Of a stretch of 64,000 bases of DNA, positions 63,791 through 64,000 are shown in pieces. Source of the DNA: Bdellovibrio sp. GT3 (lineage in GTDB: Bacteria > Bdellovibrionota > Bdellovibrionia > Bdellovibrionales > Bdellovibrionaceae); NCBI RefSeq assembly GCF_037996765.1, contig NZ_JBBNAD010000001.1:124001-188000 (forward strand). Direction: 5' to 3'. The stretch's first letter is position 1; every line of letters starts with the position of its first letter. The translations under genes were made by a program, and so were the position numbers. A model generated the notes under the pieces. The model did no database searches. It was given only the letters and a program-made list of their open reading frames with translations, and had not been told where the DNA came from.

Positions 63791-64000
63791 TTTCATTTTC
63801 ACGAATGTTTGGCAATGCAGTGTTCTGCGTCCTTGCGACCATGGCGGTTTGTTCAGTAACTCAGGCCGCAGATAAAACTCCAGCGCAACTGACCATCGGG
63901 ATGATTCCCGGTGGTGATCCTAAAAAGGAAGCCGAGCAAGGCATGGCTTTGGCTCGGGAGCTGCAGACACGGTTGCGCATTCCAGTGACAATGTATATTT
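63787..64000 (+). CDS. Phosphonate-type ABC substrate-binding protein, N-terminal part
   Basis: The reading frame overlaps the carB stop by four bases (TTGA; GGAGG upstream); an ATG at 63805 is an alternative start. The N-terminus has a signal sequence ([17 protein letters not shown]) and the mature start [21 protein letters not shown] resembles the beginning of PhnD-like periplasmic proteins (LTIG-iPg-dp). The window ends after 71 codons. Confidence 0.7.
   Translation, partial: MISFSRMFGNAVFCVLATMAVCSVTQAADKTPAQLTIGMIPGGDPKKEAEQGMALARELQTRLRIPVTMYI

Overview
The window is 64 kb of chromosome from a Gram-negative predatory-type deltaproteobacterium, most likely Bdellovibrio or a close relative. 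This rests on a two-membrane envelope gene set (KDO and Lpt genes, many outer-membrane barrels and lipoproteins), a complete Myxococcus-type gliding cluster (glt/agl), MotAB stators, FliF/FliG- and FliL-like proteins, about 50% GC, GGAGG-type ribosome binding sites and frequent TTG/GTG starts. The species is inferred, not proven. No rRNA, tRNA, CRISPR array, phage or insertion sequence was recognised.

Layout. 1-4271: a four-gene envelope operon (propeller-like fragment, outer-membrane protein, von Willebrand factor A protein, anchored unknown). 4276-11518: a minus-strand coiled-coil protein, motA-motB, an outer-membrane barrel, then a tight four-gene operon (PEGA/TPR lipoprotein, barrel, anchored protein, and a chimera joining a FliF-like periplasmic domain to a FliG-like cytoplasmic domain). 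11490-14170: a SpoIIE-type phosphatase and a DsbA-like lipoprotein on the minus strand. 14344-17099: a secreted protein, then a small protein, a cupredoxin-like protein and a CpaF ATPase. 17259-23033: an unknown coiled-coil protein, enolase, an FtsB-like protein, a small HTH protein and DNA polymerase I. 23218-25307 (minus): a compact peptide-type ABC transporter, a 2-oxoglutarate/Fe(II) oxygenase and a 49-residue peptide gene, together a candidate uncharacterised RiPP (modified-peptide) locus. 25441-28372: a lipoprotein, a FliL-like protein and an FHA/sigma-54 activator.

28537-51897 holds the conserved envelope core: engB, kdsB, pyrG, kdsD, a TonB-like gene, kdsC, then a ten-gene gliding cluster (34024-45640), then an LptC/LptA-like gene, lptB, rpoN, apt, a nucleosidase-like gene, hpf and a histidine kinase. 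The order kdsD-kdsC-lptC-lptA-lptB-rpoN-hpf is the familiar proteobacterial order; here it is interrupted by the gliding machine. 52013-64000 carries metK, lepA, three signal peptidase I genes interrupted by one small secreted protein, pyrB, carA, an unknown gene, carB, and the start of a phosphonate-type substrate-binding protein.

The two leads most worth following are the FliF/FliG chimera operon beside motAB, which could be part of a non-canonical envelope motor, and the peptide/oxygenase/transporter locus. Several regulatory structures stand out: hairpins covering ribosome binding sites before polA and the small peptide, and sigma-28-like promoters before hpf and before the cpaF group.
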